Below are positions 10,505-22,916 of a stretch of 64,000 bases of DNA, piece by piece. The stretch covers positions 8,623,501 through 8,687,500 of the forward strand of contig JAPQWV010000005.1 in the NCBI GenBank assembly GCA_027422505.1. The letters are read 5' to 3'. Within the stretch, counting starts at the first letter, position 1. Each line of letters opens with the position of its first letter. The position numbers and the translations under genes were made by a program. The DNA comes from Craterostigma plantagineum (lineage: Eukaryota; Streptophyta; Magnoliopsida; Lamiales; Linderniaceae). The notes beneath the pieces are model-generated. The model did not search any database and was not told where the DNA came from. It saw nothing but the letters and a program-made list of their open reading frames with translations.

Positions 10505-12988
10505 TCAGCATCTGGGCAAATCACTAGGCGGAGGAAGTAGCTTTTCATTGGGTCGTTCACCGTCCAATACGAGCCATGCCATCTTCAAACCCCAACTCGT
10601 ATGAACTTCCAAATGACAGTGCATGAACCATACGCCTGAGAAAAACACGAACCAAATCGATAGATATATTATGTTAGGACCCTTGAATACATTTTTGCCA
10701 TTCAACGTGCTTCATCTTAAATCCAATTAGTGATAGCTTAAATTATTTTTGAGTATATTAATTGATTATGAAAGCTTGACCTTTTCGCTTTTGAATTAAA
10801 TATAAATCACAATACGTTCCCTTAATGTGTGGTATAACTGAAGGCCTAACACGTGGATATGTGAATCTCATGACGGTGATAGATCGAATGAGCTCTGATA
10901 ACATATTAGAAATTACGGGTGTCAACATAAAACCAATTGGTAATAGTTGAAGTTTTATGTTGAGTATATCAGTTGATTATGAAAGCTTCATGTTCGTTTG
11001 ATGTTGGATAAAACATAAATCACAAAAGAATGTGATTATGCTCGCTAAAGATACCTGGATTATCAGCCAAGAACCGTATTGCGACCCACCCGCCTGATGG
11101 AACGCCGACCGTATTCCCTCGACGGGGTCGATCAGATTAAACTTCTTCGGGTCATTAAGTGGGTTGTAATTACCAAACCCTTGGCCCACGACGAAGAAGT
11201 TGAACCCATGCAAATGCAAAGGATGGCTCTCGGCGCCTAAAATGCTCGTATCTTGCATAATTAACTCCACGCTCGTATTAAATGGCAAGACCATAACTTT
11301 TGTCCCGTTAGACACCATCGTGTTGTTTGGCGGGGTGCCCGTGTAATTAAACCAACCGAAGGACTATAAGGAAAACTAGGGTCATAAACGCCTTCAGACA
11401 ACCCAGTGTAGTGGGCTTGCAAGAGAGCAGTCGTGGGCGTGGAAAACGATATGTTGCTAATGGAAGCGGCGAATTTAGTCCCGTTAGGGCCTTGGCAAGA
11501 ACTCTTGTTGTAATGATCGCACGGAGCCGTGCCCAAGCCTACGGTGAAGAAGAAGCGCTTGTCTACCTTTCGTGGGACGTTTGCCGGGAAATTTTTTGAA
11601 TTCAAGCTCTTCAATTTGTTCGCAAAGCTCGCCGCGAAAGAGGTGTCGTTTAGGGCCGGGAGAGTGGGTTTATACGATGGGAATAATGATTTTCGTTTTT
11701 TCAACGACGAAGATTCATATTCTAAAACTCCAGAGACTGTTGAGTTGTCGAATGTTCCTTGGCCTGTGACGTAGGGTCGGGCGAACATTAAAAACCTAGC
11801 TTTTGGAAAATAGGGTTTTGCCCTAAGGAGGACATTTGTGGTTTGTCCCGGCGCCAAAAGGATGGTGCTTGTCTGAAATGGCTTAACGTAGACAGCATCG
11901 GCCTCAACGATCGTTAGGGTGTGGTTTGCAATGCTGAAGAAGAGTTCGTCGTTGAGCGCAACGTTGATCATGCGAAGGAGATAGGTTTTTTCAGGTTTAA
12001 CCCTAAGCTTGAAAGTATCTGTGATGAAGTTTGTAAAATGTTATTTATGCATACAGTGTGTGTATATATATATATGTATGTATTATAAATACTAATATAT
12101 ACCTTTGGCCGAGCAATTATATAATGGGCCGGGGAGTCCGTTGATAGTATAAGCATCGGAGACGTTAGGACCACCGCCGCTTTGTAAGGCTTGGTTGATT
12201 ATGGCTTCGGTGTCGGTGTTGAACCATTCGCCTTACAAATCGAAATTATCGTCGTTTAAGAAACTAATATTTATTATTCGTGACGACGAAAATTAAATAT
12301 TGAAGTAATATATATGTACCCAAAATGATGGGGACTTCTTTATAGGGTTTCTCGAAAGGGTAAGGCACGTCCTTCTTGGGGAGTATGATCATTGGACCGT
12401 AGAGCGTCGACCTTAGCCAAGAGATATGTGCATGCCATAAAAGGGTCCCACGCTGTCCTAAAATGGTGAAGTTATATACGTAGCTCTGGCCCGTCTGTAT
12501 GGGGCATTGAGTAATGTAGGCTGGCCCGTCGGCCCATCCACTGCGCAATTGTCTTATTCCATGCCTATGAATTCGAAAAAATAAAAACCTCGAAATGATC
12601 GTCATTATTACAACGGCCGATTGAAACTAATATAGTATCATACCAATGAATGGTGATGTTGTTAGAGACGTGGTTCGTGACGTTTATAAGGAGACGGTCG
12701 CCTTCCCTTGCTATGATTCGCGGGCCCGGGAATTTACCGTTCACCGTAACGATGCTTCTAGTGTGGCACAATCGAGTGACATTTTGCATTTGGATCTGGG
12801 AAATTATATGATGATCATAGAGTTAAAGGACAGATATACTTTGTAATAATTGTAATTGAAATAATGTAAGAATCCATACTTACGTTGAAATGGTAGTATC
12901 TTGTAGCGGCTTGTGCATGCCATGGAAGGATAGAACATGCCATGAAAGCTAAGAACATCAATCCCATTGAAATTTGAGAGGCACCCAT
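10505..12988 (-). CDS. Laccase (multicopper oxidase), LAC17-like, with two frameshifts
   Basis: Apoplastic p-diphenol:O2 oxidoreductase family; plant members polymerise monolignols. Six exons on the minus strand, all with GT-AG borders: 12884-12988, 12644-12795, 12320-12564, 12103-12231, 11055-12018 and 10505-10635. Allowing for the two shifts the length is about 575 residues, normal for the family. An N-terminal signal peptide ends near the AQA at residue 27. All four copper-ligand boxes are present: HWHG (split over exons 2/3), WHAHISW, HPLHLHG and [14 protein letters not shown]. The C-terminus [11 protein letters not shown] resembles LAC17-type laccases. One base is missing in exon 5 near 11360 and another near 11117, in the normally invariant VERNT segment. 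Everything else is conserved, so this is either a very young pseudogene or a sequence error. Confidence 0.9.
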
Positions 12989-14616
12989 GTTTCTTTTCTA
13001 CTTGAATCTTTGTATTGTAAGATTATAATTTAATTATCTTATTTTTCCTTTTTGTGGTGGTGTACTTACTATTGTGGCATGTAGTGCTTTGAGATTCTTA
13101 TAGGGGGTAGGATAGGGGACTTTAAGGGATGTTTAAGGATTAGGTAAGTTAGGATAATGGGAAGTCTTCAAAAGGAAACAAACGACTTGAATTATTCGAA
13201 ATTATATAAAAATTGAAATATACGGACCAACTGTAGTTAGAAAACAACATTAGAGTGATGTCAAAGCCAATCTACTTATAATATGATCCGTTCTCTATCT
13301 TTATCGGAGAATGATTCAATGTTTCTTAATGATTTATGTCCCGTGTTTGGTTATTGAAACCTCCGACGATGTTGACTGTGCTTATTACATTATTGTTAAG
13401 TCTCGCTCAAGAGTGAAACCGAGTTATATAAAACTAACTAATCCGTGTGGATATTTTATCTTCTATAATGTGTTTCGATTAATGTTGAAACCGCAACTAA
13501 AAAACATAATTATGGGGGGGTTTTTCAGGGTTGACACGTTAAGATAGAAAAGCTGTGAAGAAGCTCAAGTTGGTGGCTATGTAGTTGTCACTTCCTACAG
13601 GTTCCTCAAATGTGTGAGTATATTACGAAAGATACACGTCGTAACATATAATTCGATTTTGATGTGTAATATACATTCTTGCCTCAAAAGCAATCTAATC
13701 AATGTTACATGACGTTGAATTTTTTTTATTTAATTATGTCTTCTATATAAAATATATAATACGTCTGATGTATATAACGTAGAAAGACTGCTTTTCTTAG
13801 AAGCTCGGCTCGGTTGGTGAAAATATATTATTTCTACATAATCATACATACACATATAATGTATATCAAATTAATAATTACTAACTTTACATATCAAAAG
13901 TAGAACTTTCTGTTTATGTTATATGAAACGGATATAAATTCATCCGCATGAAATCATGTGTCCCACAAATTATGCCCCTTTTATGTCCCAAGCAATATGA
14001 TCCGTTCAAAATTTTCACGTGGTTCACAAATTTTCTATTTTATTTTTTTAATTCTTTTAATTCTATATTCCATCAAATTATAAATTGATTTTATATGATA
14101 AAAATAAATAAATACATTTAATTTATTCCTTATTTTATGATGATCAATTGATATTCATATCTTATATTTTTCTATAACCATAAGAATCATTTTTTACTTA
14201 ATTCTACAAGTGGGACAGGAAATGAGACATAGAATGGTGGGATAGGGGATTTCATTCGAAATTTATCCGGTCATACAAGGTTTAATGAAGATTTTTGGAA
14301 AAACTGAAATTTTGATGAATGGAATAAGATGAAATTTGAAAGATATAACAAAAATGGATTAATTGTTAGTGAACAATACATATCCTTACACACAGTCCTT
14401 TTGGCCCAACCGATTTAATAGACCATTGCTTCCGCTAACTTTAAATTTCAATATGCATGGACATATATTTTCTTTTAAAGTGTGTTTCCTCTAATCATAC
14501 AAACAGCACATTTTTTTATACGTAAAAACGTAATTCAATATATATGAAGCAAAAAAAAAAAAAAAAAATGGAACTCCAACTTCTAAGTTCTAACCACAAA
14601 ATCATAGGCCGCCATA
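12989..14616. other. Intergenic DNA, laccase promoter side
   Basis: AT-rich spacer between the laccase start and the 3' end of the DUF604 gene. No gene or element boundary is supported. An A run lies at 14552-14569. The small forward open frame at 13311-13547 has no recognisable feature. Confidence 0.5.
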
Positions 14617-17001
14617 TCATGGCGGAGTTACCGACTCGTATTTTTCGCATCCTCTAACCTTAACGTCGATCACCGTTCGATCCAATCCACCGTCGATTAT
14701 CTCACAGCACTGCCTACGCAGCACCTTTTTTCTCCAAATTTCAGAACTAAAAACCTCCGCCGAAACATTAAACCCTAACACCTCATAAGCCTCCTTAAAA
14801 CCCTCATTTTCGCAACGGTTCGACGAGCTATTATTACCAGCCCTTCTATAACAACTCAAAGTGCTATTCTTACCACTAACCCCATCCTTAAAAACCTCGA
14901 CGCCCTCGTAATAAAATACAATCGGCATTTCGCATGGCTTATTAGGGCTCAAAACCCTAGTGTTGAAAGTGAAGGGCCCTTGACTCCAAGAACCCCACGT
15001 GAGAAACGTTTGCAATGGCGTGCTTAAATCCTTTGCGCTCAGTAGAAAAGGGTAAATTTGCGCCGTGTATCCCCACGAAATGGATATCGACCAATTTCGT
15101 TTGAAGTCGTAGCAGAAGGATTGCTGAAGCGTGCGGCTTGGGTCGTGTTTGGACGCTAGGGTTAATGTTTGGACGGACGCGAGCTTTGTTTTGCCGGGGG
15201 AAGAGTGGCTCAACGAAGTCGAGGTGGTGGAGGGAGACTAACGGGGTTTGAGGGTGGGCGGCGAGTAGGCCGTAGGGGTTCCCTCGTATATCGACCTGTT
15301 GGTTTTTGAAGAATGAATAAAGGAAAGGGGATTATTTTCACAAAAATAAATAGGGTCAATTATTTTTTAAGTCATGTAATTTCGGGGTGGCATTGTAGGG
15401 ACGTCGAATTTAGGAGATGACATTATACGAGCAATAACTTTCAAAAATTAAGCATTTATGGACGTTATAAGCCAGAACCCCTTTTACTTTGCCTAAAACT
15501 CTAGGGTTCCAGTTTATAACCTATGGTTCTGACAAATTTGGATGGTGCTATTATACGAACAATAACTTTAAAAATTAAGTAATGTTGGGACAAAATCTAG
15601 GATTTTAGGCGTATAATGTCTCAATTTGTAAAATTTGTTGTGCTATAGTCGGACTCCCGATGGGGGCTTATAGCGCTTAGATGGCTGAGCCAGTTTCAAT
15701 GTAAAATCAGATGGTATATCTGTTTCTTATTATTTTTATTTTTATATATCAAAAATGCTAAAGTTCTAACCCCACAACAGGTTCATCAAATTGATGCATT
15801 CTTCTTTTTGTAATTATAAGTTGTTTTCAAGAAATAAATCTACCAATAGGCACATTAAGCGGATTAATATCGTTGGTTAATTTCTTCCACCGATTAATCA
15901 GCTGCCTAGCTAGCCGATTTCCGCAACGGCGGAGGCCGCCTAGCACCTACGCGCATTCCGATTTTTATAATAGAGCCATAAATTGCTTAATTTGAAAGTT
16001 ATTATTAGCCTTGCACTACTCCAATTTTTTCTTCCTATAACGGTACCCCTAATATAAATTTTTTCTTCCTATAATGAACACCGCTAAACTTAGCAGACTG
16101 TAAAAATTAATTAACCCCAAAAAATAAAAATAAAAAAATAACTACTTATTATAACCTGGTGAAAGCCGACTTCCTTGGTAAGAGGCACGCCGACCTCCGC
16201 GACGCACGCTCCCACCTTCTGATCCGAGCCGTACATTTCGGCGTACCTATCGACGCATCCGTCCAATATCTTCGCCAACGCCTCGGCCAAGGCGTAGCTC
16301 ACCGCAAAACCGCCGCCGCCGTAGCCCATACTATACGAATGAACGATCGCCTGCTCCACGCTCTCGGAAACGGACCCCACGTAATACATTTCTCCGTGGT
16401 CATACTCATTCAGGACGGTCAGGAGATTCTCGACGAAGAACACAGTGTCGTCGTCGCCCATCACGAACCACCTAACGCCTTCCAACCCTAATTCGAAGCT
16501 CTCCTTCACGATTCGAGCCATGCGTATCGAAGACCTCGAGCCGTAGCGGTTGGTGTACTTGAACTTGCTCGTGTCCGAGGAGACTCTGTAAGGAGGCGAA
16601 GTGGATGGCCATGGCTCGTGTTTGGGGGGCTCGGCGTCGAGCCATACGTAGCCTCGGGTCGAATTGGGTTCGAACCATAGCTCCGCATAGTGGCGTCGGT
16701 GGGCCCACGTGGTGGATGAGCCTCCTATGCCGAATAGGATGTGGGAAAGGTTGGTTGGCGAATAGGGTTTTTTGTCGGTGTTTTTTGTTTTGAGTGAGTG
16801 GAGTTGATTGTTGAATGTGTGGATTAGGGTTTTATTGCATTCTGGGCAGATTATGAATTTGGATAAGGGGTCGTATGATGATGAGAAGTAAGATAGGGAT
16901 ATTAGTGTGGCGATGGAGATTACAATTATGGTTTTCTTTAGGGTTTGTGCCAAGAAAACCTTATAGGGTTTTGTTGGAGGTTGGGATTGAGCTGCTGCCA
17001 T
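14617..17001 (-). CDS. DUF604-family (fringe-like) glycosyltransferase, one frameshift
   Basis: Type II membrane protein of the plant DUF604 group, related to GT31/fringe transferases; the substrate is unknown. Exon 1 (16156-17001, 282 codons) has a membrane anchor at residues about 23-42, the FGIGGSSTTWAHRR start of the catalytic region, and the metal-binding DDD in VMGDDDTVFF (residues 183-185). It ends at GFHQ with a GT donor. Exon 2 (14617-15295) starts after an AG with VDIRGNPYGLLAAHP and carries LVSLHHLDFVEPLFP, LQQSFCYDFKRNWSISISWGY and the cysteine-containing C-terminus. The reading frame changes at a run of five C (five G at 15196-15200 on the plus strand): four would keep frame. So it is either a fresh frameshift or a homopolymer error. 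Confidence 0.88.
15296..16155 (-). other. Single intron of the DUF604 gene
   Basis: GT...AG intron of about 860 bases between GFHQ and VDIRG, phase 0. It is AT-rich with a GC-rich patch near 15900-15960. No nested gene is seen. Confidence 0.8.
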
Positions 17002-18395
17002 TATTCTCTGGTTTGTATTTTCTTTGATGCTTTTTTTTTTTGCTGAATCTCTTATTGTCTTGTTTCTTGGTTGTTCTTGTTTGGCTTTCTTTGTTTGTTT
17101 CCTTGACGTGTATGCTCGGAATGAAATCTTTTGATGAATCTTTAAATAGAGATTGAATGGGGAAATATGAACAATGGAATGGAATATAATGGATTGGAAA
17201 TGGTTATATGATTTGTGGGCGATATGTGTGAAGTAATGGAATTTCTATGAGATGGACGCAGATGAATAGAATCTGTTTTCCAAGATTTTTGTGAAGGAGG
17301 CTTTGCCATTTTTCTATATAGGATTTTGAGTACTACGTTTACGTTACTTGTGGGCTCACGATAATAATTTCATTCTTAAAGGTTTAATGTAATTAGCTTT
17401 AAGTTACGGAATGGTGTTTGTTTGTTCTTCGCGGGGTACATTAATACGGCATTAATTTGTACGGCTGGTAATTACACGTTTTATGTAGTCAACGATATTC
17501 ACGTACATTGTTATTAAGTATTGTAATTATTTAGCAATTAGAAACAATTTATGCGATGCGTATGTATAGGGTCTATAGGTAATGAGTTTGATTGGGGTAT
17601 GTAACTGAATGTGTGTTTTCTACCAAAATGTTGGTATATGTATTGTTCAATAGCTGTGGGAATCGAAAATATATTTCTCTATATTTCGTTTGCGTTTTAT
17701 TACCACGTATGCCATAATAACGTTGACAGCATATAATTTGTAACACTGTAACTGTCTCATAAATTTACGAAGTATTCAATTATCATTGAAATATGTGTTC
17801 TTCGTGAAATTTTCATTTTATTTTTCAAATTCTTTTGCATATACAATACACATACACAATAGTATATTTGACACTCTTGCGTATAGTGTTATGTGGTCAA
17901 ATGTTGTCCAAGTCTAAGAATGATGTTTCTGTTGATAGTTTTGAAGTATCAACCGTTCGAGGCTAGAGGGCGATTTAGGGTTTAGAATGAGTGGTGACCT
18001 CTATGAACTGTCACTTTGATGTGTCAAATTATTTGTAATTTAACTTTATATATAATTAATTAAGTAATGATCATATCAAGTCTAAAATTTTTAATTATTG
18101 TACTTATGCCACTTATACTATTTTCCTTTAACATATTAATAGTTATATAACATTAAAAATTACTAGTACTCTTTTGCACACTCTATGTGGGTGCTTAAAA
18201 TATAACTATATTTAGTGTTATTTTCAATTTTGAGATTTATAATTTTAAAGATGAAATATACTTTTAGAATATGTAAAAGGAAAAATAATGTGTATGAGTA
18301 TAAAATACATTAAATATAGCACACGTATAGAGTTTGCGAAAAGGAGTACTAGTATTTATTGTTAAACTTAAGGAGTAATTAATTGTTTTTAACAA
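17002..18395. other. Upstream region of the DUF604 gene and AT-rich spacer
   Basis: The first few hundred bases should hold the minus-strand promoter and 5' UTR. No further gene, RNA or repeat border could be supported. Confidence 0.5.
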
Positions 18396-18403
18396 ACTAA
18401 AGG

Positions 18404-18964
18404 TAGAGCTGTCAAACGGGCCGGCCCGCCCCGACCCGTCCCGCCCCGTCTCAACCCGCCATTAAACGGGGCGGGGCGGGCCAACCCGCCAACATAACGG
18501 GCTACTAAACTAGTAGCCCGCCCCGACCCGCCGCGGGTTGGCGGGTTGGCGGGCCAGCCCGCTATAATTTTGTTTTAATTTTTTTTATTTTTTTTTAAAT
18601 TTTTGTGTTTTTTTGTAAATAATACTTAAATTAATAATAGTTTTTGGAATAATTAACGAATAAATCATTTATAAATTAAATTCTTAACTAAATTAATTAA
18701 AATTAATCACTAATAAATATTATTTATTAATATTTAGCATTAAAAATGTTTATAATATATATACATAAAAAATTAAAAATTAATAATAATTATTGGCGGG
18801 CCAGCCCGCCCCGACCCGCCCCGCCCCGCCTCAACCCGCAACCCAAACGGGCTGGCCCGTTTCGGCCCGCCTTTAAACGGGTCGGGAATTGGTTGGCCCA
18901 ACCCACCTATTTTTCATGGCGGGGCGGGCCAACCCGACGGGCTCGGCCCGTTTTGACACCTCTA
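18404..18964. mobile_element. GC-rich hAT-type MITE with 8-bp target duplication
   Basis: Inverted termini TAGAGCTGTCAAACGGGCC (left) and TAGAGGTGTCAAAACGGGCC (right, read inverted) bound a 561-bp element. A perfect 8-bp duplication ACTAAAGG flanks it (18396-18403, 18965-18972), as expected for hAT. Both subterminal zones are dense in short GGCGGGCC / CCCGCCCCGACCCG motifs in both orientations, around an AT-rich core without coding capacity. Such arrays are likely transposase-binding sites. Confidence 0.88.
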
Positions 18965-18972
18965 ACTAAAGG

Positions 18973-19610
18973 TCTGCTAACATATGTAGTCGTTGCTTGG
19001 AAATTTCCTACGTTAATATTAATCATATAATCGCATCTTGATATATATATGTATATAAGTTCATGCCTTGAATCTATAATATTTTACTACAAAATGAGTT
19101 GGAGGAAGCACTAACACCTTGCTGTTCAAGTTGTCTAAAACCCCACATATTGTTCCCCGTGATCTCTGGCACGATGATCAACTTAACAAATCCACTTAAA
19201 TAATTATCACAATTAATTACCGGTCTTCGATTTCAGCAGCAAAGTGTTATATTTTTTTAATTATATAAGAGTACCCTTTAAAATTTATTAATTAATTTCA
19301 CGATTATATACAGATGCTGTCTGCAGTTTGTACTCTATAGACAATGACGAATATGATGCTGGTTGACTATAATGTCATATTGTACCTATGTCTACTGAGC
19401 AAATATGTTTGTTGCTTGTTTTAATAAACTCAAGATTTTAGTGGCTCATTGAAAATGATTAAATTAACCATTTGTCAAAAATGTATTTTTCTGAAAAGCA
19501 TCATCTCCATCATTACTATTTTTGTCCTTCTGTTTTTTAGGCAAGAACGCATTCATTTCGTCAATTTATTGCTAATTTAATACTACATATTGAATTGATA
19601 GCAGGTAATT
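18973..19610. other. AT-rich spacer
   Basis: No supported gene or repeat. It lies between the MITE and the retroelement debris that begins near 19611. Confidence 0.4.
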
Positions 19611-20160
19611 TTAAAGGGAAACAATTTTGGTATATAATTTCGATTTTTCTTTCTCCTTCCTAATCTTTATTTGTTCCTTAGCAATTTTAAGCGCTTTTCT
19701 TTTACTTAAATTTTCAGCTACAGTCAGAAGTGACTTTGAATTATTATTATCATTTAAAGCGCTAGTTGACGATGACTTAGAAGTAGTAAGAAAAGTTTTT
19801 TTTGTTTTAATTTTAGGAACAAAGGCGTATGCTTGAATTCCCTTATCCTGTTTAGAGGAAGATATTTCTATAGAACGAGGAGTTAGAACAGGTAAGGGCG
19901 GTGAGTTTTTGAGATTTGAAATCTCCTCTAAAAGTTTTTGCTTTTCCGCTCGAAAACCTTCTCTTTCCGATGTCAAGGTTGCGTTCAATTCGGAAATTTT
20001 ACTAGCAACCTCTGGAATTTCCAACACGAGATAGGTTTATTAGAATGTAAAGTATTTTCCCTGTTGGATGCTAGAGAGGAATTTTGGTTGTCTAGTTTCG
20101 CAATAATTTTCTCTAAAGGGATAACTCTAGTGAAATAGTTATTGCGGTGATTTAGAGTAA
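19611..20160 (-). pseudogene. Lysine-rich coiled-coil ORF remnant, unrecognised
   Basis: An open minus-strand frame of 138 codons (19611-20027) begins with heptad-like ISELNATLTSEREGFRAEK, suggesting a coiled coil. It then has a Ser/Pro-rich linker and a very basic tail (KIRKEKEKSKLY). A related open stretch continues upstream to about 20160 in another frame (VIPLEKIIAKLDNQNSS), so the frame was once longer. I do not recognise the family. The position beside a gypsy gag piece suggests an accessory or structural protein of a retroelement or pararetrovirus-like insertion, but that is a guess. Confidence 0.3.
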
Positions 20161-20199
20161 TCTCATATTGTTGAGACTACATTCCACTCGGTTCTTATG

Positions 20200-20818
20200 A
20201 CATCTAGCTCAAGTACTTGATGCGTCAATTGGTTGCGCACCGTTGAAGATATGTTCCTGTATGGCCGAGTAGCAGAAAACGAAATGGTGCTATGTGCCGT
20301 TTCTATGCTCCGAGGGAATGCTAGGTTTTGGGGGAAACTGTTAAAATCATGGAAGATCCAATCATCATGACTTGGGAAAGATTTAAAGAACTGTTCCACA
20401 ACAAATATTTCACAGTCCATGAGCGAGCCCGTAGGATGAACGACTTCATCAACTTGAAGCAAGGAGGGATGACCACCGCGGAATATATCCGCAAATTTGA
20501 AGAACTGTCGCGATTCGCTCCACATATGGTGGCAATAGAAGAACTAAATGTAGCACGGTTCGTGGTAGGCCTCAAACCAGAGGTCTACAGAGATGTAGCA
20601 TGGCTGGAACACGAGGAATGACATTCACACATGTGGCGGAACGAGTGATCATAGCGGACCAGGCGGAGGCCCAGATCTTGAAGGCGCACGAGGTGAAAAG
20701 AAGATTCGATAGCCAACAAGGGGAGTGGATCGAATTACAACCGAACCAATATACATATAAAAAAGAGGCTATTCTACCAGTTGATGCCTTCAAAATTACA
20801 GATGTATTGAGATTGTAA
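20200..20818 (+). pseudogene. Ty3/gypsy gag fragment
   Basis: The frame reads LRTVEDMF and LCAVSMLRGNARFW, shifts one base at the G run near 20331, then continues WERFKELFHNKYFT, LKQGGMTTAEYIRKFEEL and FVVGLKPEVYRDV. This is the retrotransposon gag capsid domain of plant gypsy elements. After about 20620 it shifts again. No LTR, protease or RT belonging to it is present, so it is an isolated fragment. Confidence 0.75.
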
Positions 20819-21224
20819 CTCTTAAGAATTGAGTTATTTGGGCGAGTTTGAAGTCATACAACATCAATCTGCTTTTGCTTGCGCCCCTGACCAAAATAGG
20901 GTTGCTAAAGGTAAGTTGCAACTATTGAAAGATGACAAGGTTGTTTATTGACCGAGAAATGCGGACTACCATAAAATGTTGTCAAATGTTGTGAATTGAA
21001 GAAATACCATTCAGGCTTGTCGTTGCTGCGAAAAGGTGGGAAGGATGTGAGGTCAAAGGTAAGGGTTGTTTACGTTGAATTTTTGCATGGAGAGGGCGAA
21101 GGAAAATGATGTTAAGTGTATCAAGCAATGACACATTATGCATCAAGTGTTTACCATTACACCTTACCTTTTCTTTCCACATTGAAATTTATTTTATACC
21201 AAACTGAGCCTTAAGGGTGTGAAG
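20819..21224. other. Spacer, possible retroelement debris
   Basis: No motif is recognised. It sits between the gypsy gag fragment and the proposed copia LTR. Confidence 0.3.
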
Positions 21225-22855
21225 TGTTGACCTTTTTAGGTCCATGAACGTTAAAGGGTTTTGATGACTTATGTAATTGTAATAACATTAGGGCTATAAA
21301 TTAAACAATTCAATTTGTATTTAATGTGATGTCTAAGTATATGCTAATATTCGACTATGCATTAATTATGAGCTATGAAATGGTAAATTGTCGAATATCG
21401 GATTCACATGTGATCTTGTGATTAACTGGTGAAACTGTGTGACCGCATTTTATAGATGTCTCACATGCAAGGATATATCTGATTGTGGATACTATGCTAT
21501 TTATGGTAATAACATGTGAGATATCGTATTGGTCTATATATGAAAAATGTGTTGTCTAAATATGGAATGTGTTATATCCGTTGAGAGCTGCCTATTCTTG
21601 GATAAAAATCATATTGATGATCTTATGTGTGCATCTCGCTTATATTACATTGAAATATCGATTGATATCTTTCCTCATGTTGTTAGGATATTATTATTTG
21701 GAAAGATTTGATTGATTGACTTTATGTGGATAAGATGCTGATAAATATGGTACGGATGAGATCTCTGATATATGGAAAGTTATGCCAAAATATATGAATT
21801 CGTGAAATATGTGATTCGATCTGATTTATGTGCTGAATATGGAAAATATATTGATCTGCCGCTATCTTATATGCTGAATATGGAAAATAAATCTTGATTG
21901 ACCTATTCTATAAGATGATAACTGGATATCACATATGGAAAGCGTTGTTGTGGAAAATATCATTCGAAAGATATGATTATGCCTTGACTTTTCCGAGCTT
22001 CTATGCGAAATAAAATCATGCTATTATGAGCTTATGACCGTTGTGAAGATTTATGATTAGCATGATTTACATGGCATATTGATTTACTCGATAATTACAT
22101 GGATTATGTGCTTGATTTGGTTAATTGAGTTTCCATGTTTAGTGTTAATTTGAAAAGGTCTATATATATGAGCAACACTTCATATTATCGAGTATCTATA
22201 ATTTGCGAAAGTACAAATACGAGCGTTGAGCAGAAACTTACCATCGAGATTTTGAGCGTTTATTTGCGATAGGTTTCTGCCTACCTGAGCGATCACTTGC
22301 AAAGTACTGACTGTACTGAGATATTCCAACCTACCACTATATATTCTATCTTTGGGCGTGTTGTCTTCGGACGTGAGCAATAGCAAGGAGGCAAGGTCGA
22401 CGTTTACGCACATGTGAAGGGAAGGACGAATTTCGGGGGCCCTTCGGTAGCGAGCTGTGTCTTGTCGAGATCTGGAGATTCCGAGGAACGAAACTCGGCG
22501 TGTGGTAACCTAGTGCGTCTAGTGCTCGACTTGTTTCGGTTGTGTATTGGGCCAATCAATCAGTTTTGTAACCACATAAGGTGACATTATAGTGATTGAT
22601 TAAACTCTTGAGGAGCAAACCTCAACGAGAGGAGTAAACCCAGTTGGGGATATAACCTCTATAAAATCCTGTCTCACCTTACTTTTCAGCACTTTACATT
22701 TTTTCTGTGATACAGAACTGATACGCAACCGACGCAACCAGGATATATTTGCATCACTTGCATAAGTAGAAAATTCTAGGATATTATATCGATAGAAAGA
22801 AGCATATATTATAAAGCCTAATTCACCCACCCTCTTAGACACATTTTTATCTTCA
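21225..22855 (+). repeat. Proposed 5' LTR of a truncated copia element (plus strand)
   Basis: The right border is firm: it ends ...CTTCA two bases before a perfect initiator tRNA-Met primer site. The left border TGTTGACC at 21225 is only the best TG candidate, which makes an LTR of about 1.6 kb, long but possible. No second LTR copy lies in the window. Internal stretches repeat loosely (GCTGAATATGGAAAAT twice near 21834 and 21878). Confidence 0.5.
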
Positions 22856-22857
22856 TT

Positions 22858-22870
22858 TGGTATCAGAGCC
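22858..22870 (+). promoter_or_regulatory. Primer-binding site of the truncated copia element
   Basis: TGGTATCAGAGCC matches the complement of plant initiator tRNA-Met exactly and is followed by ATG, as usual for copia elements. Confidence 0.9.
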
Positions 22871-22916
22871 ATGTTACTTAAACGATGGGCCTAACAAGCC
22901 TGAGTTAAAGATCTAA

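Noticed and set aside
20163..20525. Minus-strand ORF of 120 codons
   Set aside because: It lies antisense to the gypsy gag fragment and has no motif of its own.
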